Positions 52,370-60,220 of a DNA stretch of 64,000 nucleotides are shown piece after piece (position 1 is the first letter of the stretch; every line of letters starts with the position of its first letter). The notes beneath the pieces were generated by a model. That model had not been told where the DNA came from, made no database searches, and saw only the letters and a program-made list of their open reading frames with translations. A program made the position numbers and the translations under genes. The stretch covers positions 1 to 64,000 of the forward strand of contig NZ_RWIJ01000102.1 of NCBI RefSeq assembly GCF_019805165.1, read 5' to 3'. This DNA comes from Azospirillum sp. 412522. GTDB taxonomy: Bacteria > Pseudomonadota > Alphaproteobacteria > Azospirillales > Azospirillaceae.

Positions 52370-54187
52370 ATGACCGATCCTCACCCGACAGCACCGGAGC
52401 ATCTCGATACGACGCCGAACGGGGACACCGTGTCGACCTACGACCGCCGCGCCCAGGAGTTCGTCGCCCAGTACGAGACCATCGCCTTCGAGGAGCTCTA
52501 CGCCGACGTCCTCGACCTGATTCCGTCCCAGCCGTCAGCGGTGCTGGATGTCGGGGCTGGGTCCGGCCGCGACGCGGCTTGGCTGGCTGGCCGTGGCCAT
52601 TCCGTCGTCGCCATCGAACCGGCGGCTGGAATGCGTGAGGAGGCCGCCCGCAGGCACACGGCAACCGGGATCCAGTGGATGGATGACCGGCTGCCGGGAC
52701 TGGAGCGGGTCCACCGCACCGGCATGGTGTTCGATCTGATCCTGCTGGCCGCCGTGTGGATGCACATTCCCCCGGCCGACCGACGGCGTGCTTTCCGAAA
52801 GCTGGTGACGCTGCTGAAGCCAGGTGGCCGGATGATCGTCAGCCTGCGCCATGGGCCAAGCGATCCTGAACGGCCGATGCTTCCCGTAAGCCGCGCCGAG
52901 ATCGAGCGCCTCGCCGCCGAGCACGGCGCCATGGTCAGCCGGGCCATCAGAACGCCGGACCGCCTCGGTCGGTCGGACGTCAGTTGGGAAACCGTCGTTG
53001 TCCAGTTGGCGGATGACGGCACCGGTGCGTTACCGCTGATCCGGCACATCGTTCTCAATGACGCGAAGAGCAGCAGCTACAAGCTGGCTCTGCTGCGCGT
53101 GGTCGCGCGGGCGGCCGATGCCTCCCCCGGCCTTGCAATGGCCGACGGCGATGATGGTGTGGTTCTCCCGCTCGGGCTGATTGCCCTCTATTGGATCAGG
53201 ATGTTCCTGCCGCTGGTCGCGGCTGACCTGCCGCAGACGCCGACCAGCCGGAACGGGGGCGGGCTGGGCTTCGTCAAGGAGCCATTCCGACGGCTCGCTG
53301 GCACCGCGCCGCCCGAACTGCGGGTCGGCGTAGAGTTCCTGGGCGACACTGGCCAGGCGCTGGCGGGGGCCATCCGGGACGCGGCGAGGACGATCGCCGA
53401 GATGCCTGCGCATTACATCACCTACCCCGGAAGCGACCGCCAAGTGTTCGGAGCCGTGCTCCGGCGCGGCCCGCGCCTTGGCGAACGGCTGGTGCTGGAC
53501 GCAGCCTATCTGTGGTCGGTTGGCGACTTCCGGATTCCGCTGAACGTCTGGCACGCCTTGACGCGCCTGAACACTTGGATCGAGCCCGCGCTCACCATGG
53601 AGTGGACTCGGCTGATGCAGCAGTATCTGGCCCGTCAAGGTCGCTCCGTCCCCGAGGGCCATATCGCCGAGGCCCTCGCGTGGCTCGATCCCCAGCGTGG
53701 CACCGTCGAGGTCCGGCGCCTCACCGCTGCCATGTTCGATGCCGGGCAGCCGGTCTATTGCGTCTGGACGGGCCGGAAGCTGCGGCAGGAAGGCCTGGAC
53801 ATCGACCATTGCCTGCCGTTCTCCGCATGGCCGAATGCCGACCTGTGGAACCTGATGCCTGCCGATGCGCGCGTGAACCGGCACCGGAAGGCGGACCGCC
53901 TCGTTTCGGCCGATCTGCTGGACCGCTGCGGCGACCGGATTACGGACTGGTGGGAGCGGGCATATCTCCGTGGCGGCGATGTCCTGGCGCGCCGGTTCGG
54001 CCGCGAGGCGGCGGCATCGTTGCCGGTGGAAACGGTACTTGATGGCTTCGTCGGCTCTGGACCGGTCCTGGAGGCGGTGGCCGCCAAGCGGCTGATGCTC
54101 AGGGCGACACAGCAGCTGCCGGAGTGGAATGGCCAGCTGGCTCCTCGGCAGAACGCTGGGGGGCCACCAGCGTCGTCTCCTGCCTGA
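52370..54187 (+). CDS. SAM methyltransferase fused to HNH endonuclease
   Basis: A 605-residue fusion. The N-terminal 200 residues are a class I methyltransferase: motif I SAVLDVGAGSGRDAAWLA (about 58), the acidic end of strand 2 in VVAIEPAAGM, then FDLILLAAVWMHIPP and LKPGGRMIVSLRHG, as in small-molecule or ubiquinone-type methyltransferases. The rest is a nuclease module: a helical YKLALLRVVARAADASPG region, then the HNH core LDIDHCLPFSAWPNADLWN and LMPADARVNRHRKADRL near 480. ATG at 52370 was chosen. Methylation and cutting in one chain suggests a self-versus-foreign switch, but the methyltransferase is not an obvious DNA type. Confidence 0.75.
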   Translation: MTDPHPTAPEHLDTTPNGDTVSTYDRRAQEFVAQYETIAFEELYADVLDLIPSQPSAVLDVGAGSGRDAAWLAGRGHSVVAIEPAAGMREEAARRHTATGIQWMDDRLPGLERVHRTGMVFDLILLAAVWMHIPPADRRRAFRKLVTLLKPGGRMIVSLRHGPSDPERPMLPVSRAEIERLAAEHGAMVSRAIRTPDRLGRSDVSWETVVVQLADDGTGALPLIRHIVLNDAKSSSYKLALLRVVARAADASPGLAMADGDDGVVLPLGLIALYWIRMFLPLVAADLPQTPTSRNGGGLGFVKEPFRRLAGTAPPELRVGVEFLGDTGQALAGAIRDAARTIAEMPAHYITYPGSDRQVFGAVLRRGPRLGERLVLDAAYLWSVGDFRIPLNVWHALTRLNTWIEPALTMEWTRLMQQYLARQGRSVPEGHIAEALAWLDPQRGTVEVRRLTAAMFDAGQPVYCVWTGRKLRQEGLDIDHCLPFSAWPNADLWNLMPADARVNRHRKADRLVSADLLDRCGDRITDWWERAYLRGGDVLARRFGREAAASLPVETVLDGFVGSGPVLEAVAAKRLMLRATQQLPEWNGQLAPRQNAGGPPASSPA

Positions 54188-54827
54188 CGGAGTCCGCCAG
54201 GGGGAGAATCTTCGGATTGAGGCTCGAAAGCAGCATTAAGGCGTTCAGGCGCTGCGTGGTGGACATGCCGCTGCCGCTCCCGGCGGAGGCGAGATGGCAA
54301 GCGGCGTCGAAGGAGATTGCGTCCGTCGCATCCTGGGACAGCGTGGACCAGAGCTTCGTATCCGATCTCACTGCCTGATAGGCCAGCCAGCAGGTCCCAC
54401 TTTCCAAGACGCCGTACACCTCCTCGGCCATCAGCCCTGTGCCCGGCAACTCTGCGGCCAGCGCCCGGAGCGCAGAGGAAGCCCTCCAGTCATCAAGGTA
54501 TCGGGCCGGGTCGTCGCCCCAGGGAAACCGCCTACTCCCTTCCATCCACCTCACGGCGGCTGGGACGATCCTGGTCGCCAGCGGCTGGTTTCGGGCATCT
54601 CTACTGGCGAGCAGATGGTCGATGGCTTGGCGAACGAGCGGTTCCGCGTGGCGGGGATGCAGGGAAAGCAAGCCCCTATCTCCGATGGCGCTCACGGCAG
54701 AGCAGGCCAACTCACCACTTGCCACCCCCGTTGCCCATGTTGCCGCCCACCCAGCGAGCTCGTTCAGGCCAATCATCACTGCCTCCGTCTCCAGTAGATG
54801 AGGGAAGCGTTGATCGACCGAACGCAT
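54099..54827 (-). CDS. Hypothetical protein converging on the methyltransferase-HNH gene
   Basis: A 242-residue Ala-rich helical protein (LNELAGWAATWATGVASGEL, SSALRALAAELPGTGLMAEE) with no recognised family. Its last 30 codons overlap the 3' end of the methyltransferase-HNH gene on the other strand. Codon use supports coding for the first 200 residues. Confidence 0.5.
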   Translation of the reverse strand: MRSVDQRFPHLLETEAVMIGLNELAGWAATWATGVASGELACSAVSAIGDRGLLSLHPRHAEPLVRQAIDHLLASRDARNQPLATRIVPAAVRWMEGSRRFPWGDDPARYLDDWRASSALRALAAELPGTGLMAEEVYGVLESGTCWLAYQAVRSDTKLWSTLSQDATDAISFDAACHLASAGSGSGMSTTQRLNALMLLSSLNPKILPLADSVRQETTLVAPQRSAEEPAGHSTPAAAVSP

Positions 54828-54897
54828 GGGACGAGGGCGGTCGCTCGACGGTCTTTAGGAGCGGCAAAATCATCCCCTCGCGCAAATCAACGAATAG

Positions 54898-55497
54898 ATG
54901 GCGGCACCCCATAGGTTGGACCCGCCCTGCTATGCGGTTGTGCTGTCCATCGACGAGAAGAGCCAGATCCAGGCGCTCGACCGCACCCAGCCCGGCCTGC
55001 CGCTGAAGCCCGGCAAGTGCGGGACGATGACGCACGACTACAAGCGCAACGGAACCACCACGCTGTTCGCCGCGCTGAACACGCTGGACGGCACCGTGGT
55101 CGGGCGCTGCATGTCCAAGCACACCCGCAAGGAGTTCATCCGATTCCTCGCCGCCGTGGAACGTGCCGTCCCAGCGGGCAAGGTGATCCACGCCATCGTC
55201 GACAACTATGCCACCCACTCCCACCCGAAGGTGCTGGCGTCGCTGGCCGATCATCCCCGTTGGGTGTTCCATTTCACGCCCACCTCGGCCTCTTGGATCA
55301 ACGCCGTCGAGGGCTTCTTCGTGATCGTCACCCGCCGAAGCATCCGCCGGGGCGTCTTCAAGTCCGTGCCCGATCTCCAGGACGCTATCGCCCGCTACAT
55401 CCGCGCCCACAACAAGGCCGCCAAGCCCGTCGTCTGGACCAAGCCCGCCAGCACCATCTTCGCCAAACTTGACAGGCTGCCTGCACCTTCTGAATGA
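54898..55497 (+). pseudogene. IS630-family transposase, N-terminally truncated
   Basis: The 199-residue frame holds the whole catalytic half of an IS630 transposase: AVVLSIDEKSQIQALDRTQP with the first Asp, IHAIVDNYATHSHPKV with the second, and SWINAVEGFFVIVTRR with the Glu. The N-terminal helix-turn-helix half (about 140 residues) is missing, and no terminal inverted repeat is visible at the left. It is probably inactive. Confidence 0.85.
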
Positions 55498-55629
55498 GTC
55501 AGTGCACTAGGCGAAGCGCAGCATGGCGCGACGTTCCTCGGGGGACAGGGCCCGCGGCTTCGGTTCAGTGTTGGCCTGCCGCGACCGAGTGCCTTCCAGA
55601 CCGGCGCGGGCGTACCAGGGGGAGGCGCG

Positions 55630-55986
55630 TCAGCCGTTGATGACCCAGATGCCGAGGCTGATGATGCCACCCACCCCGGCGGTCAGCAGTCCGAGGGTTG
55701 CAAACAGGAAGGACCCCCGAAGCGCGATGATAAAACCGCACGGGGCGCCGACGACCTGAGCAGTGCGGCCGAGGGCTCCCAAGGTGCCATCGCCGTACTG
55801 GATGGCAAGCCACTGTGGGATGAAGAAGCCGATGGCGCCGCCCATCAGCCAGCAGAAAAACAAGAAGATGGCGAGGATTCCGGTGACCATGTCCCCGTCG
55901 CGAAAACCCCACTTGGGCACGATGGCGCAGAAAATGGCCGTCAGTGCCGGGATGCCGACGATGTAGCTGAGATAGATCGCGGTCAC
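55630..55986 (-). CDS. Small membrane protein, 118 residues
   Basis: Three or four membrane helices fill most of the protein: IYLSYIVGIPALTAIFCAIV, GILAIFLFFCWLMGGAIGFF, GSFLFATLGLLTAGVGGIIS. No family was recognised. It could be a small holin-like or transport-associated protein. It is alone, downstream of the secreted protein gene at 56248 on the same strand with a gap of about 260 bases. Confidence 0.65.
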   Translation of the reverse strand: MTAIYLSYIVGIPALTAIFCAIVPKWGFRDGDMVTGILAIFLFFCWLMGGAIGFFIPQWLAIQYGDGTLGALGRTAQVVGAPCGFIIALRGSFLFATLGLLTAGVGGIISLGIWVING

Positions 55987-56247
55987 GAACAGAACCTCCG
56001 AAAACGCGGTTGGCTGGTGACGGTGCTGGCATCGGAACGGGTGGCGACAGGGATAGCGCTCAAGGGCGTTCCAGTTCGCGCTGGCATGGTGGCGTCACCA
56101 TGTTGGCTTGCCGTCTCCTGTTGGTCCGCCGGTACAGTCGCTTTTCGAGGCGCCGACATGTTGAGGTCACCGAACCGGCGTCTGTTGAGCATTGATGTCC
56201 GCAGGATTGGCGTGACTGTTCGCTGGCTCCATGGCGCGGGCCGATGG

Positions 56248-56667
56248 TCAGTTCCCTATGGTCAGCAGCGCCTTCACGCTGTCGGGCGGGTTGCCGAAGT
56301 AGGCCATGTTCTGGCCGTCCTCGGTAAGTGACGCCCAGACGTTGCCGTTGTGGTCGAGCGCAAGGCGGGCGTGGACAGTCGAGCAGTTATGCGGCTGGCA
56401 GCCGGACCCGAACACGATGCCGTCGCGCTCCTCCATGGGGGCGCTGACGCCGTGTTTGGCCCAGGTCGACCACACCTCGAATTCCGGGGCGGGCATGATT
56501 TCCCGCACCGCGTCCAGCACCGCTTGATCCTTCATGACCTCATAAACTTCCTTGCCCTTGGCGCGCTCGGCATGGTCTGCGGCCAGCGCGGGCGAGACGG
56601 GACCGACCACAATCATGATCAAGGCAGCCAAGCCAGAGAATGCCACCAATACGAACCTTGTACGCAC
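56248..56667 (-). CDS. Secreted Ivy-like protein (putative lysozyme inhibitor)
   Basis: A 139-residue protein with signal peptide (RTRFVLVAFSGLAALIMIVV, then PVSPALAAD). The late block GCQPHNCSTVHARLALDHNG resembles the CKPHDC loop of Ivy, the periplasmic inhibitor of C-type lysozyme, and the PAPEFEVWSTW block resembles the preceding helix. The start is GTG at 56667, four bases after the stop of the upstream membrane protein gene, so the two are co-transcribed. The Ivy call rests on this loop and the length. Confidence 0.6.
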   Translation of the reverse strand: MRTRFVLVAFSGLAALIMIVVGPVSPALAADHAERAKGKEVYEVMKDQAVLDAVREIMPAPEFEVWSTWAKHGVSAPMEERDGIVFGSGCQPHNCSTVHARLALDHNGNVWASLTEDGQNMAYFGNPPDSVKALLTIGN

Positions 56668-56671
56668 GCTG

Positions 56672-57262
56672 CTACTGCTTGGAACCTTTACCAAGATTTC
56701 GCTCCAGCCCGGCGAACCAGTCAGGACGCTTGGGCCGGGGTGACTTTTCGGAGGGACTCGGAGCATGGCCTCCCAAAGCGGCGGCACGGGCGGCTTCGAA
56801 TTGTTCGGCAGACGGTACTTTTGATGACAAGAACGCCGGGAGAAACGCAAAGAGTCCGAATCCCCAACACGGAAGAATGGCGAACACGCCAACGGTAGCG
56901 AGGCCGCTTTTGTCTCCCTCGAGGAGAGCCCCCAATGCGATGAGGGCGACGGGTCCAAAAAACGCCAACGTGGTGACAATCTTTCCAATCCTTCGGTCTT
57001 CCACGAAGCCTTCAAAATCGCTTGCGAAGCGATCCCCCAGCTGAGCCGCCAGAAGGAGGTGGGGGGCATTGCCGTACAAGAAGAACACCCCATTTTCACC
57101 CGGCTGAATGTACGAATCCACAGTGCTTCTTGTCTTTACAGACTTAACAAGCACCACCTCGCCATTATTATTCAGAAATCTAATATAATCATAAACAGTC
57201 TCGTCTTTTGTGCCGCGGCTGGGGCCGACCGATTCAATTTTTCCCTTTATCGTCTTGAGCAT
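56672..57262 (-). CDS. Membrane protein, 196 residues, upstream of the Ivy-like gene
   Basis: An N-terminal soluble part with beta strands (TIKGKIESVGPSRGTKDETV, VVLVKSVKTRSTVDSYI), then two membrane helices (IVTTLAFFGPVALIALGALL, LATVGVFAILPCWGFGLFAF) and a basic Pro-rich tail. Family unknown. It probably forms an operon with the secreted protein that follows. Confidence 0.65.
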   Translation of the reverse strand: MLKTIKGKIESVGPSRGTKDETVYDYIRFLNNNGEVVLVKSVKTRSTVDSYIQPGENGVFFLYGNAPHLLLAAQLGDRFASDFEGFVEDRRIGKIVTTLAFFGPVALIALGALLEGDKSGLATVGVFAILPCWGFGLFAFLPAFLSSKVPSAEQFEAARAAALGGHAPSPSEKSPRPKRPDWFAGLERNLGKGSKQ

Positions 57263-57420
57263 GAACTTGTCCTCGGTTTCCAGAAACTCGTTCGACCATG
57301 TGGAATGCGCCGCACCACCCTGACTGCGTAGCGGGTTACATCATATACCCCAGCATTTCTACGGTTGAAAGTAGGAAGTCTACGTAGACCGGGGCGCGGT
57401 GTCGCGGGCACACCGGATGC

Positions 57421-57777
57421 ATGGAAGGGCTCGGAAAACGACTGCGCGAGCGGGCGCAAGCCTTGGGGCTGACGGACACCGAGGTGGCCCGGCGAGCTGG
57501 GCTGGGCGAACGGCGGTACGGGCATTATATCCAGAATCGGCATGAACCCGACCTTGGAACTCTGGTGAAGATCGCCTCCGTCCTTGGCGCAACCACCGAC
57601 AGTTTGCTGCTGCCGGAGCAGGGCGAGGCCTCAAGCGAGCGCCAAGCCCTGATGGCGCGGTTGACCGCGGCGGCCGAAGCGATGGAGGTCGACGACCTGC
57701 GTCCTGTGGTCCGGATGCTTGAGGTATTGGTCGAGGACCGCCGAAGCCGCGGACGCCCCGCCGAGCAGGAAGGCTGA
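57421..57777 (+). CDS. XRE-family regulator
   Basis: A 118-residue Cro/CI-type regulator: GKRLRERAQALGLTDTEVAR, AGLGERRYGHYIQNRHEPDL. A short helical tail rich in charged residues follows (VVRMLEVLVEDRRSRGRPA). It is divergent from the membrane/Ivy-like pair and may control it. Confidence 0.8.
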   Translation: MEGLGKRLRERAQALGLTDTEVARRAGLGERRYGHYIQNRHEPDLGTLVKIASVLGATTDSLLLPEQGEASSERQALMARLTAAAEAMEVDDLRPVVRMLEVLVEDRRSRGRPAEQEG

Positions 57778-57912
57778 TCACGCCGCTTTTGGCGACAGCT
57801 TCACTCCGTGGTGTTCTCAGCTCAGCCTCACCTGACGCTGAGCGTCGGATACCCAGAGGTTCCGCATGTACGGGTGCAGGCTGCATTGACCCGGTGCGTG
57901 CGGAGACGCGCC

Positions 57913-58373
57913 AATCCGCGAACGGGTTGCGCATCAGGCATCAGGATGGCGTCCTCACGCTCCGGGCTGGTGGACAGCAGCGTGACCGGGGCCTCGATCA
58001 GCTACTCCAGGCGGCGGACGTACTTGACCGCGGCGGCCGGGAGCTGCGCCCAGCTGCGCGCCCCGCAGGTGCTGGTCTGCCACCCTGGGAACGTCTCGTA
58101 GACGGCCTTCACCTCGGCCTGAGCGGTCTGGCCGGACGGGAAGCGGGTCAGGGTCTCGCCCCGGTACCGGAAGCCCGTGCAGATCTTGCTCTCCGCCGAC
58201 TCATCCAGTAAGTCGAGCTTGGTGAGCGCGATGCCGTCGATGCCTTCGGTCTCGATGCCTTGGCGCACCATGACCGCATCGAACCAGCCGCACCGCGGCT
58301 TGTGCCCCGTCACGGTGCCGAAGTCCCGGCTGCGCTGACCGATGAGCTCTCCAAGTAGTACAGCAGCGGCATG
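57913..58373 (-). pseudogene. purA: purA (adenylosuccinate synthetase) C-terminal fragment
   Basis: The minus strand reads GQRSRDFGTVTGHKPRCGWF, DGIALTKLDLLDESAESKIC, AVYETFPGWQTSTCGARSW and AAAVKYVRRLE. These are the last third of PurA. The frame is then interrupted by a TAG where Glu is normal, followed by LIEAPVTLLSTSPEREDAIL, and a further shift to the NPFADW-like end. The GTP- and IMP-binding N-terminal part is missing. It is a dead duplicate of a housekeeping gene. Confidence 0.8.
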
Positions 58374-58525
58374 TTCAGAGTTTGGGTCGGGGCGTTCTGC
58401 TCGTGAAAGTATCAGCGCTGACGGTTTCTGGAAACAGGAGCTGGGCGGCGACACGCCTGTCCAGGACATGCGGACTCGATCCACGTAGAGCCTGAGAGCG
58501 ATTGCTCTGGTCACGATGTCCGGGA

Positions 58526-59020
58526 CTACCAGCCAACACGCTGACGGCCCTCAGCGGTGTCCCAAGCGGCCGCCCACAGCCTCATCGCAGCCTGGAAGGC
58601 GAGCAAGGCCTCGGCCGCGTCCTCTACCGCGTTCGTGCACGCCGCCGTGCCGTTCGACAACTGTATGGATGCCGTCAGGCCGTTGGCCGCCTCGAGCCAC
58701 CGACCGCGGAACGGCCCCTCATTGAAGATGCCGCCCTCAGCGGCCTGCTGACGCAGCTGAGCTGCTGCGGCGCGCAGGGCCAGCTCGATCCGCTCCGGCG
58801 ACAGCTTGACTGCTTCAGAGGTGAAGGTCAGGTGCACCCCGTTCCACAGGTCCAGATCGACCTTGTGCCCTCTGCCCGGGAGCGCGTGCATCCCGACGCA
58901 GCGGAGTTCGCCGTTGGCCAAGCGCCCCAACAGATCAGCGGCGAGTGGTGCTGCTGACCTTGAAGGCGCCGTCGGTGCCTTCTGCCTGCGCTTGCTTGCA
59001 AGCTGGATTACCTCTCCCAT
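58526..59020 (-). CDS. Hypothetical protein, 164 residues
   Basis: A soluble protein with a basic start (MGEVIQLASKRRQKAPTAPS), then LRCVGMHALPGRGHKVDLDL and an Ala-rich helical end. ATG at 59020 follows GGAGCGGCG; longer open frames upstream look non-coding. No family recognised. It flanks the candidate origin. Confidence 0.5.
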   Translation of the reverse strand: MGEVIQLASKRRQKAPTAPSRSAAPLAADLLGRLANGELRCVGMHALPGRGHKVDLDLWNGVHLTFTSEAVKLSPERIELALRAAAAQLRQQAAEGGIFNEGPFRGRWLEAANGLTASIQLSNGTAACTNAVEDAAEALLAFQAAMRLWAAAWDTAEGRQRVGW

Positions 59021-59448
59021 CGCCGCTCCCTGAAACGCAAGGCACCGAGCGCCGGTGCCTCTAGCATCGTGCCCCGGTTCGGTTCTCTGTGCCATGGAAA
59101 ATTGTTGATGTGCCACAATCCCTGCGATCAGAGTGACGGTGTGGAGATCGCGGTCGAAGAGTGACGGCACCTTCGGCTGCCGAACCCGGCCAGTGCAGTG
59201 TGCTCGTGGTTGTTCAGAGCGCGGGGGTGGCCGGGGCGCGGTGATGTCGTGGCCTTGTAGAAGCAGCTCGGTCGACACCGTGGCTAGGGGGGCTCATCGG
59301 GAGAAGATGGTTGACCGGCAGCGTGCGCCTGTGTCGGGTTGCCGCTGGACAGCGGCGCGCGCCATGCTCCGGGAATGGCATTGGAGCTTGAGAGGAATTT
59401 TTGCATACTGTTTCTTTAAATTTCATGGGCTTATACGAAAAATAAGGG

Positions 59449-59464
59449 CCAGAATAAAAGAGAA
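59449..59464 (+). repeat. Repeat copy 1: CCAGAATAAAAGAGAA
   Basis: The 16-bp core is identical in all three copies; this copy continues CTAG. It lies in an AT-rich patch. Confidence 0.85.
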
Positions 59465-59702
59465 CTAGAAACCGGTTGTGAGGGCGGCCGTTAGCCTGGG
59501 GTGTGCGGACGTAGATTCGGACCGGATTAGCAGAACTCCGAGGGACTGCCGACAGTCATGGCACATGGCGCGTCTCGGGCTCCGTTCCAGCCGGTCGTTG
59601 GGCGACGCTCGGCACTCTCCGGCGAGAGGAACCGCCGCTGGTCGCGTCAGCAGAGAATTTCCGTAGACTATCTTTGTATAACAATGGTTTGCTCGCCGGT
59701 TC

Positions 59703-59722
59703 AGCCCCAGAATAAAAGAGAA
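59703..59722 (+). repeat. Repeat copy 2: AGCCCCAGAATAAAAGAGAA
   Basis: The same 16-bp core as copy 1, extended on the left by AGCC to 20 bp that are shared with copy 3; it continues TTAG on the right. Direct orientation relative to copy 1, 258 bases away. Confidence 0.85.
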
Positions 59723-59996
59723 TTAGGTACCCTGCTAAGGCGTCCTGTATGTCCCTCGGACTGGCAGGCCCCATTTGGACTGCGACAGCTCCCGCCGAGG
59801 GGGTTCTTGCCCATCGCTGCGGACGGAGTTCGCTTGGTGTGGCGACCCGGTGGAGCGAGGGCTGGGACATCTCTTAGGTGCTGCTTCTCTGCCGGGGGGT
59901 GGTGACCAGTGGGTTGGTGCTTGGGTAGGCCGAGTTGGGGATCAGCCTGACCTATCCACGGACGGTCCGCGCCGGAGGCAGGGTCTGCCGACTAAA

Positions 59997-60016
59997 TTCT
60001 CTTTTATTCTGGGGCT
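59997..60016 (-). repeat. Repeat copy 3, inverted: AGCCCCAGAATAAAAGAGAA
   Basis: An exact inverted copy of the 20-bp version, 290 bases from copy 2 and about 200 bases before the initiator-like gene. It continues TTTAG. Confidence 0.85.
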
Positions 60017-60220
60017 TGAGTTTCTTGTAAGTGACTGAAATTACACATTTTCAGACGAAGAAACGCCTGCCTTGCAGTTTGCTTCAGCGAATGTCCGGGG
60101 CTGGGGCCAGCCGACATGCCGACCTGAAGGTTACATGGGCTTAGGAGGCCGATCACGAGGTCCTTGCGATCAGAGGTCGCATGCCGAACACTGGTACAAG
60201 GTTCCCCTGAGTCCACCACC

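Larger units (their letters stand above)
59021..60220. other. Candidate replication origin region
   Basis: 1.2 kb without a convincing gene directly upstream of a large replication-initiator-like gene. It contains three copies of a 16-bp repeat, AT-rich patches at about 59395-59470 and 59655-59690, and CTATCCACG near 59951, two mismatches from a DnaA box. The arrangement is that of an iteron-type origin, though the copies are widely spaced. Confidence 0.5.
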
